64,000 nt of DNA from Chryseobacterium jejuense (lineage in GTDB: Bacteria; Bacteroidota; Bacteroidia; Flavobacteriales; Weeksellaceae), in the NCBI RefSeq assembly GCF_017877355.1, contig NZ_JAGIPR010000009.1, positions 1 through 64,000 on the forward strand. Reading direction: 5' to 3'. A program made the position numbers and the translations under genes. How positions within the stretch are numbered: the first letter of the stretch is position 1; each line of letters starts with the position of its first letter. Below, one piece after another: positions 25,939 to 34,736 of this stretch. A model generated the notes under the pieces. The model was not told where the DNA came from and ran no database searches. It saw only the letters and a list, made by a program, of their open reading frames with translations.

Positions 25939-28900
25939 AATCCAAAAAAATCTTTTAATGATTGGGGTGTAGATCCATCAAATTTAGTGCTGTTACCAAA
26001 ACTAGGAATTACTCTCCCATCTGGGGTGGTATTATAAAATATACCTTTTACTCTCACTGCACTAATATCAAAAATAGGTTTTCCTTGTGGACCATAAACA
26101 ACAACATGGCCATTGTTTAAGTTAGTATATGAATTAGGTGGGCCTGACATTTTAACTATATTAGCTCCACCCTTTCCTCCTGCAATAATATTTGAGTTAG
26201 AGTTTTCAGTTAAACTGTTAAAATATTTTAAATCTAAACCCTTTCCTTTGGAATCAAAAATAAACCTAGGATTTTGACAATCTAGACACTCATTAATGTT
26301 AATTTTTTTAGCTATTTCTGGTGCAGGATCTGGTTGTCTTATTACTTCACCTACTTCTACTTTCAATACTTTTCCAACTGTGGTTGTTTTAGGAGGCACC
26401 TTGGCAGTATTGTTCAAGGTCCAAGCACTTCTATTTTCAGCAATAGGTGCATTTTTTAAAATTGTTCCTTGGGGGGCACCTATTTTAGCAGCTTGTATAT
26501 TTTTTAAAACCTGGTTTACTGCTCCTGAAATTCCTCCTGCAACTCCACCTATTGCAGCTCCATATAAACCACCCATTGCAGTTCCTTTTAATACGTTTTC
26601 GCCAAACATGACTGCAGTTGCAAACCCGTTAATAGCACCAGCTACAGCACCTCCCGTTGCACCAGCTATTGCACCACCTAAGAGTCCGCCTGATATTCCC
26701 CATGAAGTAGCGGCAACAGTGGCGGCAGAAGCCCCTACGGCAGCGCCTACCCCACCTGTAAATGCACCAATAGCACCACCCATTGCAATTTTGCCCCAAG
26801 TAGCTCCCCAGTTCCATTGGGTAGGATTCCATGAGCCATTAGCTTTTACGCCTGTGAAATAAGCTCCAGCTAATGCACCTACAGCTATCCAAATAAATTC
26901 TCCACTTGGATCGGCATACATTAAAGGATTATTCAGTACATACCCATACTTATTATAGTTTTGAGTATTGAATGGTGCCTGAATGTTTTCATCTGCACTT
27001 AAGAATCTTCGCAATAACGGATCATATAATCTTCCGTTCATGTGAATGAGTCCTACTTCAGCAAAATGCTCATGGCCTGTATAACCTCTATTAATTAACA
27101 AATCAGTATTTGCTAATTGCTGCTTGTCGGTTATAATGGCTCCACTTCCTATCTGCAGGTGAGTGAGGTTCCCCCATGCATCAAAATGTCTCTGTTCGAG
27201 TTTATTTCCAGCTTCATCGCTTATTGCTAAGATACTACCTAAATAATCCTTATGCAAAAATTTATACGAGCCTATTGATTCATCATAATTCTTTAAATAG
27301 ACTATGTTACTTTCATAAGGTGAACCTTCAACATATAAAATATGCTTTTCTTTTCCGGTAGTATTATCTTTTACCACTTCAAAGCTTCCGTCTTCACTGT
27401 AGAATTTTGTGAACTTACCTTCTCCGTCAGCAATAAAGTTCCCTCCATAGGTAGCTCTCTGCCTCATGGCTGTTAATCCATATTGGAATGCAACATCTCC
27501 TTTTTCTCCATCAATAAATACAGGATCATTATTTTCATTGTAAATAATGCTTTGGATCAGATCATTATTGTAATTCTCCATTCCTGCTGCATTAAGGGTC
27601 ATTCCTGTTGGCTGATAGATTTTAGCAGAGTTTTCAAATTTAATTTTTCCTATCTGGTCATTTTCAAGAATTCTTCCTTTAGTATCGTAAACATTAAGTA
27701 TAGCGAGAGGGTCTTTAATCCCTGTTATCGGATTGGCCCAATTGGTCAGTCGGTTGTTATCATCATAACTAAAAGATTCTGTAATGTTGAAATCTCCTCC
27801 GGTTGTACGGCTTGTGAGTTCATTCTTAAGAGCGTCAAATGAATATGAAAGCTGAAGGATTCCACTTTTTACAGAGGAAGAATGATTGACTCTTGTTAAG
27901 AAGCCATTATCATCATAGAAACTATTGAGCTCAGAAGTACCCAGTTTAGCTCTCCATACTCTTCCTTTAGCATCTGTTTCTTTTAGCTCCCATAGATTTT
28001 TACCTGTTTCCTTATCTTTTACCAGATATAGATCTCCATTCCATGGATGGTATACATTCTCTATCTGTACTTTGGTAAGTACACCAGAAGAATATAAGTG
28101 CTTCTCGTAAGAAACTACTCTCGCTTTATCATCATAGGTAATTCCTTTCTGCATAAAATATTTACCATTGCTGCTTTCAGATGATGATAAAAGCCTTCCT
28201 TGAGGATCATAAGAAGCATTTGAACTAAACGACTTTCCTTTAGATGTTCCAGCCTTTGAAATGAGTCTACCCTTATTATCATAGGTGAAAGAAATAATCT
28301 TATCAGTAGCAGCTCCACCGTCTGTTGTAGAAAATTCTTTTTGTGTGATTAACTGTCCTAAAGCGTTATAAGTATATTCTTTAGTTCCCTTTGGGCTAAT
28401 AATCTTAGTGGGCTGACCAAAGCCATCGTACTCATATTTATATAATCCATTGGAAGGATCATTAAATTCAGATCTTCTTCCCCAAGGATCATATTTTGTG
28501 ACCACTATATTTTCTGCATATTGAGCTTTAATTTGCTCTCCGGCAGCATTGTAAGAAAAAACAATTGTTCCTCCTTTATCTGTAGTAGAAATTACATTTC
28601 CTAGAGCGTCTGTTGTTTGAGAGTTTGTCCTTCCATATCCGTTGACTTCATGTACAGTAGTGGTCAAACCGGTAACAAAAGTTTCTGTTTCTTTCCCATT
28701 AAAAGACTTAGCTTTAACTTTAGCAGGAAATACAGAATCATCATATTCCATTGTATTCCAGCTAGAAGGGTCTAGGCTTTGTTCATAATAAGGTTCGGAC
28801 TCTTTTACAATTCTTCCAAGAAGGTCATAATACGTATCTCTAGCAATAAACCGTCCCTGTCTAAATGTTTTATTGGATACTTTATATGTTTGGCCAATTT

Positions 28901-31900
28901 TATTGATATACTTTTTAGATATATCATTGTCAGGGTCATATTGAGTTATGGTAATATTGGAGTCGTCATCCCTATAATACTGATAACTGGTTGTACCTTC
29001 TAAATTAGTTTTTGAGGTAAGAAGCATTCCCCAACGGTCATACTTATTGATAAGGGTATTTCCCAGTGGATCTGTCTGCTTTTCAATCTGTCCCCAATCA
29101 TTATAAACGATATTAGTTTCTAATCCTAGATTGTCAATCTTTTTGATCACAAATCTTCCTTTTGGATCATATTCTGTTCTGCTGGTTTGGGTTTGATTAT
29201 CTATGCTATTTGCTACATCCTTTTGAATAATATTTCCAAATCCATCATAGCTGTAAGTTTCCTGAAGGTATCCTGTATTATCTCTGTTCCAATTTTTTTG
29301 ATTTTTTAATAAATTATTTTCATACGTGTACTCCTGTTTAACAGATTTATTATCACCATAAGCATAAATAATATCAGTTTTAGACTTTGGACGGCCAATA
29401 TAATAATCAGCTCCTGTTCCTGTTGGATTGTGGATATACTCAAATGAAGATCGAGTAGTTGCTAAGTCATCATTTACAATAGATGTAGTACTGGTTGGAA
29501 GATAATAATCTCCATAGCTAGTACCATTTGAAGTAATGGTACCTGTTAAAAAGTCTTTTTCTCTGCTTCTTAAAGGGAGTACTACTTTTACAACTTTCGG
29601 TTTTTCATCATCAGATACTACAGATACTGCTTGTCCATTGACAAGTTGTGTAGATTGATAGGATGTAGATTTGAAGGTTAATAGTTGAGTATTGTTTTCA
29701 GAAAGATCCGCAGGGAAAATTTTAGATTCGTCATTAGTTCTGATTGACCATAATTTTACAGGAGCACCATCTTTTAAGGGATCAATCTCTATTCCTGACC
29801 AAATTTTTGTTTTTTCAAATCCGTTGGCATACCATGAGGAATTTGCAGTCTGATGATATCCAACCATTCTTTTCCCTGGCATGTTTCCTGTAACGCCTCT
29901 ATATCTGAAATCTTGTTTTCTGCCGTCTTGCTCAAGCTGTGAGACGGCATACATTTGATCGGCTCTGCTTAAAGAATAATATGGATATACTACTTTTTTA
30001 TCCTTCTTATAAAAATCAGGATTATTGATGTTATCCGGAACCATTTCTAAGTATTTTATCCTAGTAGTGATTCCTCCTTGTTTAATTGAACTTATTCTTG
30101 CCAGTTGAGCAATTGGAGTTGGCCCTTGGATTTTGTGTAGAATATCTTTCCAGTATATAAAAACATTGTAATAATTATTACCAGATTTGACAGGATTAGT
30201 CATAGGGGCAAACAGGGTCAGATCAAGAAGATCTGGGACTTGAAACTTAGGACTCTGGAATGACCAGTTGGGAGTGAAGTTAGGAGTTCCGTCAATGTCA
30301 GAACCATTAGCAATCTTGGCGCTTACAACATACCCAAAATCTCTGGAGCCATTTGCGTTCATCATGTTAATCTGATTGTATGAGAAAACCTGAACCACAT
30401 CAGACTTTCCATCTTTGTTCATATCAGTAACAGAGAAGAAATATTGTTTAGCAAATTTTGCATAATTCCCATTTACTTCTTTCTGGAATTTCCTATAGGT
30501 GAAAAATTCTTTCTTTAAGTAAGGGGTAAATCCTTTTTCTGTTCCCATATAAAACCTCCAATCGTCAGGTTTCTGAATAGCGTAATCTGTAATAGGAATA
30601 GCAAAGTCAAGTTTTCCGTCTCCATTGAAATCTCCATATAAGACTGGAAATTCAGGATCTTTATTTTCCAGTAAGGATCCTGAAAATTTGATTTTTTTAG
30701 TATATCGATCAGAAGATGTTTTTACAAATTCAAATACTGTATATGTAGTATTTGATACATTAATAATATCTATTTTTCCGTCACCATCTACATCAATGTG
30801 TTTTTGATCTGTATATAGATTTTCATCAAGTCCCCAGTCTATTGAATGTTTTAAAAGTGGATTATTGGGATTTTTCAGATCTATGATAAGTCTGTCTACA
30901 AAGCCAAATCCTGAACCTGCATTTTGCAAAGTAAGGAAGATATCAGAAATTCCGTCACCATCAATATCACCTTCATTGAGAATAACGGCACAGTTTGTAC
31001 ATGCTGTTGGCGTAATTGGTTTTTCAAATACTTTTATAAATGCATTATTTTTTAAAATATAACCTGAAACTTTATTGTCACTATATTCAACTACTCCGTT
31101 ACCATGATATATCTGTCCATCTTCGTCTAATAATGTATTAACTACTTTTGCATTATTTGCAAAAGTCTTACCTGTAGCAATGGAAGTGAAAGTTTCATTA
31201 AGGGCACCTAGCTTTACGGTACCATTGTTCATTAAGAAGTCCAGATAAGAGTCACCATTAAAGTCTCCTACAAATTTTACATTATTAAAAGGATCTGGCT
31301 CAGTATCATATGCCGCAGCATAAGAATTTACCATGCCGGGGTATTTTAGAATGACAGGATCTGAAGGTACTCCATCTGCATTGTATTCTGTAATCTTATT
31401 GGCAAATTGGTAACTTGTTCCATTATTTGTATACTCTATACTGTATCTCTTAAACGGATTACCGTTTGAAGTTACTTTAATTTCCGATAAGAGCATAGTT
31501 TGAGTATATCTTATACCATTTATATAAGATTGCTCATTTAAGGTCCTTGGTGTAGAATAGTTAAACTGAATGTTATTAAAATGAGGGGTATTTAATGTTT
31601 TATTTCCACCCCATTTTATATTATCTATGGCCGCAATATTGTTTTCTAATATATACTCGTAAGAAATATAATTTCCTTGCGCGTCTTTCCATTCGCTTAT
31701 ATTATATTCCGTTGGGGTTCTTGCACTCGAATTACGACCAAACCAGGCTTGTGAACCATCTTCAAAAGTGACTTCCCAATATTCTGGACCTTGCCATCCC
31801 TGTGCTGGATTAATAGATCCTATAGATCTAATCTTTACATTAGAATATTTTTCTGTTACATATTCAGATCCATCTTTTCCATATTCTCCATTTTTTAAGA

Positions 31901-32441
31901 TTAATCTTTGTCCATTAAAGCTATAACGGTCTGAATAATCTAGTTTAATTCCTTTTGTTTCTGCATCGCTTTCAACGTTTTTTCCTACCCTTGAAATAGA
32001 GGAGATTCCTGATATGTTCCATCCATATCCGGCACTGCCATTTCCTGTGCCACTAGTGTATACAAGATTGGTTTGTGGAGCAATGTTTTTTACTCCCGGT
32101 GGCAGAGCAATAGGGAGTGTAAATTGTAGTTGTCCAGATCCTGAAACGTCTATATTACCCTTGGTATCATGAAAAGGTTGTCCTTTTGATGTTGTGGCTC
32201 CAGAGGGATTATTACCTCCTGCTCCTGAATCTACTGGACCACCGCCTGAACTTCCTGTGGCAGGACCTATTTTTGCTATAAATGGATTTGAAACATTTGA
32301 TGTAGCGTGAAATCCCTGTGCCATAACTACAGACTGCGGATCCTGAACAGTACGGGATGCAGTTTCTGGCTGATATAGTATGGTCTGTGAAAGAACCAAC
32401 ACCGAACACAAGGATAATATCAATGATGAAAATAATTTCAT
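25935..32441 (-). CDS. Secreted SpvB/RHS-repeat polymorphic toxin
   Basis: The 2168-residue protein has a signal peptide (cleaved near VLSQ, residue 19). An SpvB-type N-terminal domain follows at about 85-330 (FTLPIALPPGVKNIAPQTNL, GYGWNISGISSISRVGK), then FG-GAP/VCBS-like repeats at about 390-780 (VKFVGDFNGDSYLDFL, DIDGDGISDIFLT). RHS/YD repeats run from about 1050 to 1700. The RHS core is at about 1790-1850 (NGRLYDPLLRRFLSADENIQ) with the self-cleavage motif PLMYADPSG. After a Gly/Ala-rich hydrophobic linker, the last 120 or so residues (from about NECLDCQNPRFIFDS to LKDFFGL) form the variable toxin tip, whose activity is unknown. Its immunity candidate overlaps by 4 bp. Two small exported proteins precede it in the same operon. 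Confidence 0.9.
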   Translation of the reverse strand: MKLFSSLILSLCSVLVLSQTILYQPETASRTVQDPQSVVMAQGFHATSNVSNPFIAKIGPATGSSGGGPVDSGAGGNNPSGATTSKGQPFHDTKGNIDVSGSGQLQFTLPIALPPGVKNIAPQTNLVYTSGTGNGSAGYGWNISGISSISRVGKNVESDAETKGIKLDYSDRYSFNGQRLILKNGEYGKDGSEYVTEKYSNVKIRSIGSINPAQGWQGPEYWEVTFEDGSQAWFGRNSSARTPTEYNISEWKDAQGNYISYEYILENNIAAIDNIKWGGNKTLNTPHFNNIQFNYSTPRTLNEQSYINGIRYTQTMLLSEIKVTSNGNPFKRYSIEYTNNGTSYQFANKITEYNADGVPSDPVILKYPGMVNSYAAAYDTEPDPFNNVKFVGDFNGDSYLDFLMNNGTVKLGALNETFTSIATGKTFANNAKVVNTLLDEDGQIYHGNGVVEYSDNKVSGYILKNNAFIKVFEKPITPTACTNCAVILNEGDIDGDGISDIFLTLQNAGSGFGFVDRLIIDLKNPNNPLLKHSIDWGLDENLYTDQKHIDVDGDGKIDIINVSNTTYTVFEFVKTSSDRYTKKIKFSGSLLENKDPEFPVLYGDFNGDGKLDFAIPITDYAIQKPDDWRFYMGTEKGFTPYLKKEFFTYRKFQKEVNGNYAKFAKQYFFSVTDMNKDGKSDVVQVFSYNQINMMNANGSRDFGYVVSAKIANGSDIDGTPNFTPNWSFQSPKFQVPDLLDLTLFAPMTNPVKSGNNYYNVFIYWKDILHKIQGPTPIAQLARISSIKQGGITTRIKYLEMVPDNINNPDFYKKDKKVVYPYYSLSRADQMYAVSQLEQDGRKQDFRYRGVTGNMPGKRMVGYHQTANSSWYANGFEKTKIWSGIEIDPLKDGAPVKLWSIRTNDESKIFPADLSENNTQLLTFKSTSYQSTQLVNGQAVSVVSDDEKPKVVKVVLPLRSREKDFLTGTITSNGTSYGDYYLPTSTTSIVNDDLATTRSSFEYIHNPTGTGADYYIGRPKSKTDIIYAYGDNKSVKQEYTYENNLLKNQKNWNRDNTGYLQETYSYDGFGNIIQKDVANSIDNQTQTSRTEYDPKGRFVIKKIDNLGLETNIVYNDWGQIEKQTDPLGNTLINKYDRWGMLLTSKTNLEGTTSYQYYRDDDSNITITQYDPDNDISKKYINKIGQTYKVSNKTFRQGRFIARDTYYDLLGRIVKESEPYYEQSLDPSSWNTMEYDDSVFPAKVKAKSFNGKETETFVTGLTTTVHEVNGYGRTNSQTTDALGNVISTTDKGGTIVFSYNAAGEQIKAQYAENIVVTKYDPWGRRSEFNDPSNGLYKYEYDGFGQPTKIISPKGTKEYTYNALGQLITQKEFSTTDGGAATDKIISFTYDNKGRLISKAGTSKGKSFSSNASYDPQGRLLSSSESSNGKYFMQKGITYDDKARVVSYEKHLYSSGVLTKVQIENVYHPWNGDLYLVKDKETGKNLWELKETDAKGRVWRAKLGTSELNSFYDDNGFLTRVNHSSSVKSGILQLSYSFDALKNELTSRTTGGDFNITESFSYDDNNRLTNWANPITGIKDPLAILNVYDTKGRILENDQIGKIKFENSAKIYQPTGMTLNAAGMENYNNDLIQSIIYNENNDPVFIDGEKGDVAFQYGLTAMRQRATYGGNFIADGEGKFTKFYSEDGSFEVVKDNTTGKEKHILYVEGSPYESNIVYLKNYDESIGSYKFLHKDYLGSILAISDEAGNKLEQRHFDAWGNLTHLQIGSGAIITDKQQLANTDLLINRGYTGHEHFAEVGLIHMNGRLYDPLLRRFLSADENIQAPFNTQNYNKYGYVLNNPLMYADPSGEFIWIAVGALAGAYFTGVKANGSWNPTQWNWGATWGKIAMGGAIGAFTGGVGAAVGASAATVAATSWGISGGLLGGAIAGATGGAVAGAINGFATAVMFGENVLKGTAMGGLYGAAIGGVAGGISGAVNQVLKNIQAAKIGAPQGTILKNAPIAENRSAWTLNNTAKVPPKTTTVGKVLKVEVGEVIRQPDPAPEIAKKININECLDCQNPRFIFDSKGKGLDLKYFNSLTENSNSNIIAGGKGGANIVKMSGPPNSYTNLNNGHVVVYGPQGKPIFDISAVRVKGIFYNTTPDGRVIPSFGNSTKFDGSTPQSLKDFFGL

Positions 32442-32479
32442 TGTTGTATTAGTTGTTTTTTAAATAATAATTGATTCTT

Positions 32480-32956
32480 TTATCTTTTGGTTACATTTCT
32501 GCCAAAGACCCTTCCGTCTTTTAAAGTAAACCTAAGGATGTATACTCCCCAGTCATATCCAGTCATATTGATTTTTACCTGACGGTTTAGGCCCGGAATA
32601 TTCTGTTGTTGAAACTTCCAGTGAGTAGTACTATGCTGATACAATGAAACAGATTCGATAAGACTATCTACTTCTTCAGTCCAGTCTATAGTAAGAAAAT
32701 CGTTGACAGGAATCGGATATAATCTGATGTTTTTCAGAAATGTTTTTTCATCCATTTGAGGCTCTTGTTTTGCAATAGCAGTTTTTGCGGCCTCAATTTC
32801 TTTTTTTGCGGGCTCTTCAGGTGCTTTTTTAGCGGCAGCATTTGTTCCTCTGTATCGTTGGTTTCCGGCTTCATCATATTTAAAATAGACTTCGGTTTGG
32901 GAATACCCTAGAAAACCAATCAATAGAGAAAACGCAGAAAATAATTTTCTTTTCAT
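32480..32956 (-). CDS. Small exported protein with T9SS type A sorting-like domain
   Basis: The 158-residue protein has a signal peptide (cleaved after GYSQ, about residue 20). A short YD-like start follows (FKYDEAGNQRYRG, residues 24-36), then an Ala/Lys/Glu-rich linker. The C-terminal domain has the T9SS type A pattern LYPIPVNDFLTIDW, then GVYILRFTLKDGRVFGRNV. It lies 38 bp upstream of the Rhs gene and 6 bp downstream of the tail-fibre-like gene. It may be an anchor or export partner for the Rhs protein, whose own C-terminus is a toxin. That role is inferred. Confidence 0.7.
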   Translation of the reverse strand: MKRKLFSAFSLLIGFLGYSQTEVYFKYDEAGNQRYRGTNAAAKKAPEEPAKKEIEAAKTAIAKQEPQMDEKTFLKNIRLYPIPVNDFLTIDWTEEVDSLIESVSLYQHSTTHWKFQQQNIPGLNRQVKINMTGYDWGVYILRFTLKDGRVFGRNVTKR

Positions 32957-32962
32957 AAATAG

Positions 32963-33925
32963 TTATTTTTTGGTTGATAAAAGGCTTTGAACCTGCTGTT
33001 CCAATTTTTCAATTTTGTCAGATTGAGATTTCAGCTGCTTGTTTTGTTCAATAGAATAAAGTGTTAATTCCTCTATTTTTTCCAAAAGTTTCACATTCAT
33101 TTCTGCTACATTAATCCCATTTTTAAGAACTTCATCAGCAGATGGAATATTAGGAAGATGTCCATTCTCTGCAATGTGTTTTTCTACCTCATCTAAAGAT
33201 TTTAATTGATAATCTTTTTTAAAGACATAATCCGCCCAAACATTAGCTTTTACTTCAACTTCTTTAGCATGAATCTTTCCATCAAACTTAGCAATCCCGT
33301 TATTGAGGAATTTAATCCATGTTCCACGGTAAGCATCCTGAAATCCAACGTAGGAGCTTCCATCATTACCATTATTAGGCTGAGCTATGATAATATTATG
33401 GGTCTTTCCCATATTTCTTAAAACAGTATCACCGGTCATCCCTCCATAGCAACCATCACATCCTGCTTTAGCAATCTGGAAGACTCCGAATGAGTTGGCT
33501 ACTTCCATTAGAACATCATTCTTATCATAAACTCTTAACATAGCTGCAGTGTTTGTACTGGGATCATTATTGCCAATTTTCACTTTTCCATCATTGGATT
33601 GTGTTATCAATTTACTCCAGCTTCCCCACTGAGAATCTGTTGGTAAGGCGTTTCGATAATAGATACCTCCGTCATTAAAATTAAGTTGATAGCGTTTATC
33701 TCCGGTATTGTCATGCCAAGGGGCAATTGTTAACATCCCGGAATAGGTTCCTGTTCCTGGAACACCTACTATATCTCTGGATTTAAATTCAGCTTTAAAT
33801 TCCTGACTGTAGGCAGAAGGCAAATCATTGATGTTTCTGGTGTCATGAACAGTTAAACCTGCTGCATTTTGTGCATAGATAAGACTTGAAGCTACCATTC
33901 CGGCAACCAATAATGTTCGTTTCAT
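32963..33925 (-). CDS. Tail-fibre/pyocin-knob-like surface protein
   Basis: The 320-residue protein has a signal peptide (cleaved after IYAQ, residue 19). A pyocin-knob-like segment follows at about 30-110 (GTYSGMLTIAPWHDNTGDKR, WGSWSKL). The conserved Bacteroidota surface C-terminus comes next (LKSLDEVEKHIAENGHLPNI), then MNVKLLEKIEELTLY and a coiled coil at about 280-315. It is the first gene of the Rhs operon. Knob domains often bind surfaces, so a role in target contact or assembly is possible but unproven. Confidence 0.65.
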   Translation of the reverse strand: MKRTLLVAGMVASSLIYAQNAAGLTVHDTRNINDLPSAYSQEFKAEFKSRDIVGVPGTGTYSGMLTIAPWHDNTGDKRYQLNFNDGGIYYRNALPTDSQWGSWSKLITQSNDGKVKIGNNDPSTNTAAMLRVYDKNDVLMEVANSFGVFQIAKAGCDGCYGGMTGDTVLRNMGKTHNIIIAQPNNGNDGSSYVGFQDAYRGTWIKFLNNGIAKFDGKIHAKEVEVKANVWADYVFKKDYQLKSLDEVEKHIAENGHLPNIPSADEVLKNGINVAEMNVKLLEKIEELTLYSIEQNKQLKSQSDKIEKLEQQVQSLLSTKK

Positions 33926-34262
33926 ATATTAGTAAATAAAGTTATTTTTGAACTTGAAAAATGGAAATATTTCCGAGAAGTTGTGAATTGTTTTATCACT
34001 TTTATAATGGTTATTTATTTTTTGCAAAGGTAATAGCTATTTATTTAAAATCATATTTAATGTTCTATTATTCTGGGTTTTATATGTTTTTTTTGAATTA
34101 TTAATTATTTTGATTGATATAATTAATAAATATGGCATTTTCTTAAAAATATATAACAGTTGAGTGATAAATGTAATTTTTGAAAAACCTGTAAGGATGA
34201 AAAAAAAATGATTTTTGTCATGTTTAAAACTTTGAAGATTCACCCATTTTAGAAAAAAACTT
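33926..34262. other. Divergent AT-rich intergenic region
   Basis: No gene is seen on either strand. It holds the promoter of the minus-strand Rhs operon and leads into the promoter of the plus-strand metal genes. Many A and T runs; no further structure found. Confidence 0.5.
34025..34032 (-). promoter_or_regulatory. -7 box of the Rhs operon
   Basis: The minus strand reads TACCTTTG, a full TAnnTTTG match. The transcription start would be near 34018, leaving about 90 nt of leader before the ATG at 33925. A -33 TTG is not evident. Confidence 0.5.
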
Positions 34263-34270
34263 TACCTTTG
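34263..34270 (+). promoter_or_regulatory. -7 box of the Cys-rich small protein gene
   Basis: TACCTTTG matches TAnnTTTG only 5 bp before the ATG at 34276, implying an almost leaderless transcript. No TTG lies at 17-23 bp upstream. Confidence 0.5.
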
Positions 34271-34275
34271 TAGCA

Positions 34276-34599
34276 ATGAACTTGTTAAGATGGATACTGG
34301 CAATTTATTTCATGGCGTTATCATTGATGCCATGTGAAGACGTGTCTCATCCATTAAATTCAGGAAATAAAAGAATTTCTTTAAGTATTTCTGAGACTCA
34401 TTCTACTGAAAAAGGAGATATCTGTTCACCGTTGTGTGCTTGTAGTTGTTGTCAGATGACGGTTTCAGCCTTTAAAATGGATCCGTTACTGGAACTCCCT
34501 GAGCAGATTCCTGCTTATTTTTCAAAGAAGATCTTATTTCATAAAAACGACTTTGCCTATCAGGTATACGATCCTATCTGGCAGCCCCCTAAAATTTAA
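34276..34599 (+). CDS. Cys-rich small exported protein (DUF6660-like)
   Basis: The 107-residue protein has an N-terminal hydrophobic segment (LLRWILAIYFMALSLMPC), then a CEDVSH motif and a Cys cluster CSPLCACSCC (about residues 54-63). The pattern PCxD plus a C-rich centre resembles DUF6660 proteins that neighbour heavy-metal efflux genes in Flavobacteriia. Here it lies 137 bp ahead of a CzcA-type pump. Metal binding is plausible from the cysteines and the context but not shown. Confidence 0.65.
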   Translation: MNLLRWILAIYFMALSLMPCEDVSHPLNSGNKRISLSISETHSTEKGDICSPLCACSCCQMTVSAFKMDPLLELPEQIPAYFSKKILFHKNDFAYQVYDPIWQPPKI

Positions 34600-34647
34600 T
34601 TGTATTGATTGTTAGAAAGTTATGCTTTCTAAGCCTACTTGAAACTT

Positions 34648-34662
34648 TGCAATACCATTGCA
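34648..34662. promoter_or_regulatory. Palindromic operator upstream of the RND pump
   Basis: TGCAATA-C-CATTGCA is a 15-bp inverted repeat (TGCAAT..ATTGCA). Its end is exactly 13 bp before the -7 box at 34676, so it covers the -33 region. A near-identical copy lies at 42728-42742 with the same 13-bp spacing to its own -7 box. A metal-responsive repressor such as the Fur-family protein at 42316 is the obvious candidate ligand. Confidence 0.7.
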
Positions 34663-34675
34663 GAGGTTTTCAGGA

Positions 34676-34683
34676 TATTTTTG
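34676..34683 (+). promoter_or_regulatory. -7 box of the RND pump operon
   Basis: TATTTTTG matches TAnnTTTG, 53 bp before the GTG start at 34737 and 13 bp after the palindrome. Confidence 0.6.
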
Positions 34684-34736
34684 CTGCAGTATTCTATGCT
34701 GTACGCTTATATTTTCAATAAAATTAAATAAAAATC

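Noticed and set aside
26296..26862. Long plus-strand open frame rich in Pro and Ala inside the Rhs gene
   Set aside because: It is the antisense of the Gly/Ala-rich linker of the Rhs protein; the composition alone keeps the frame open.
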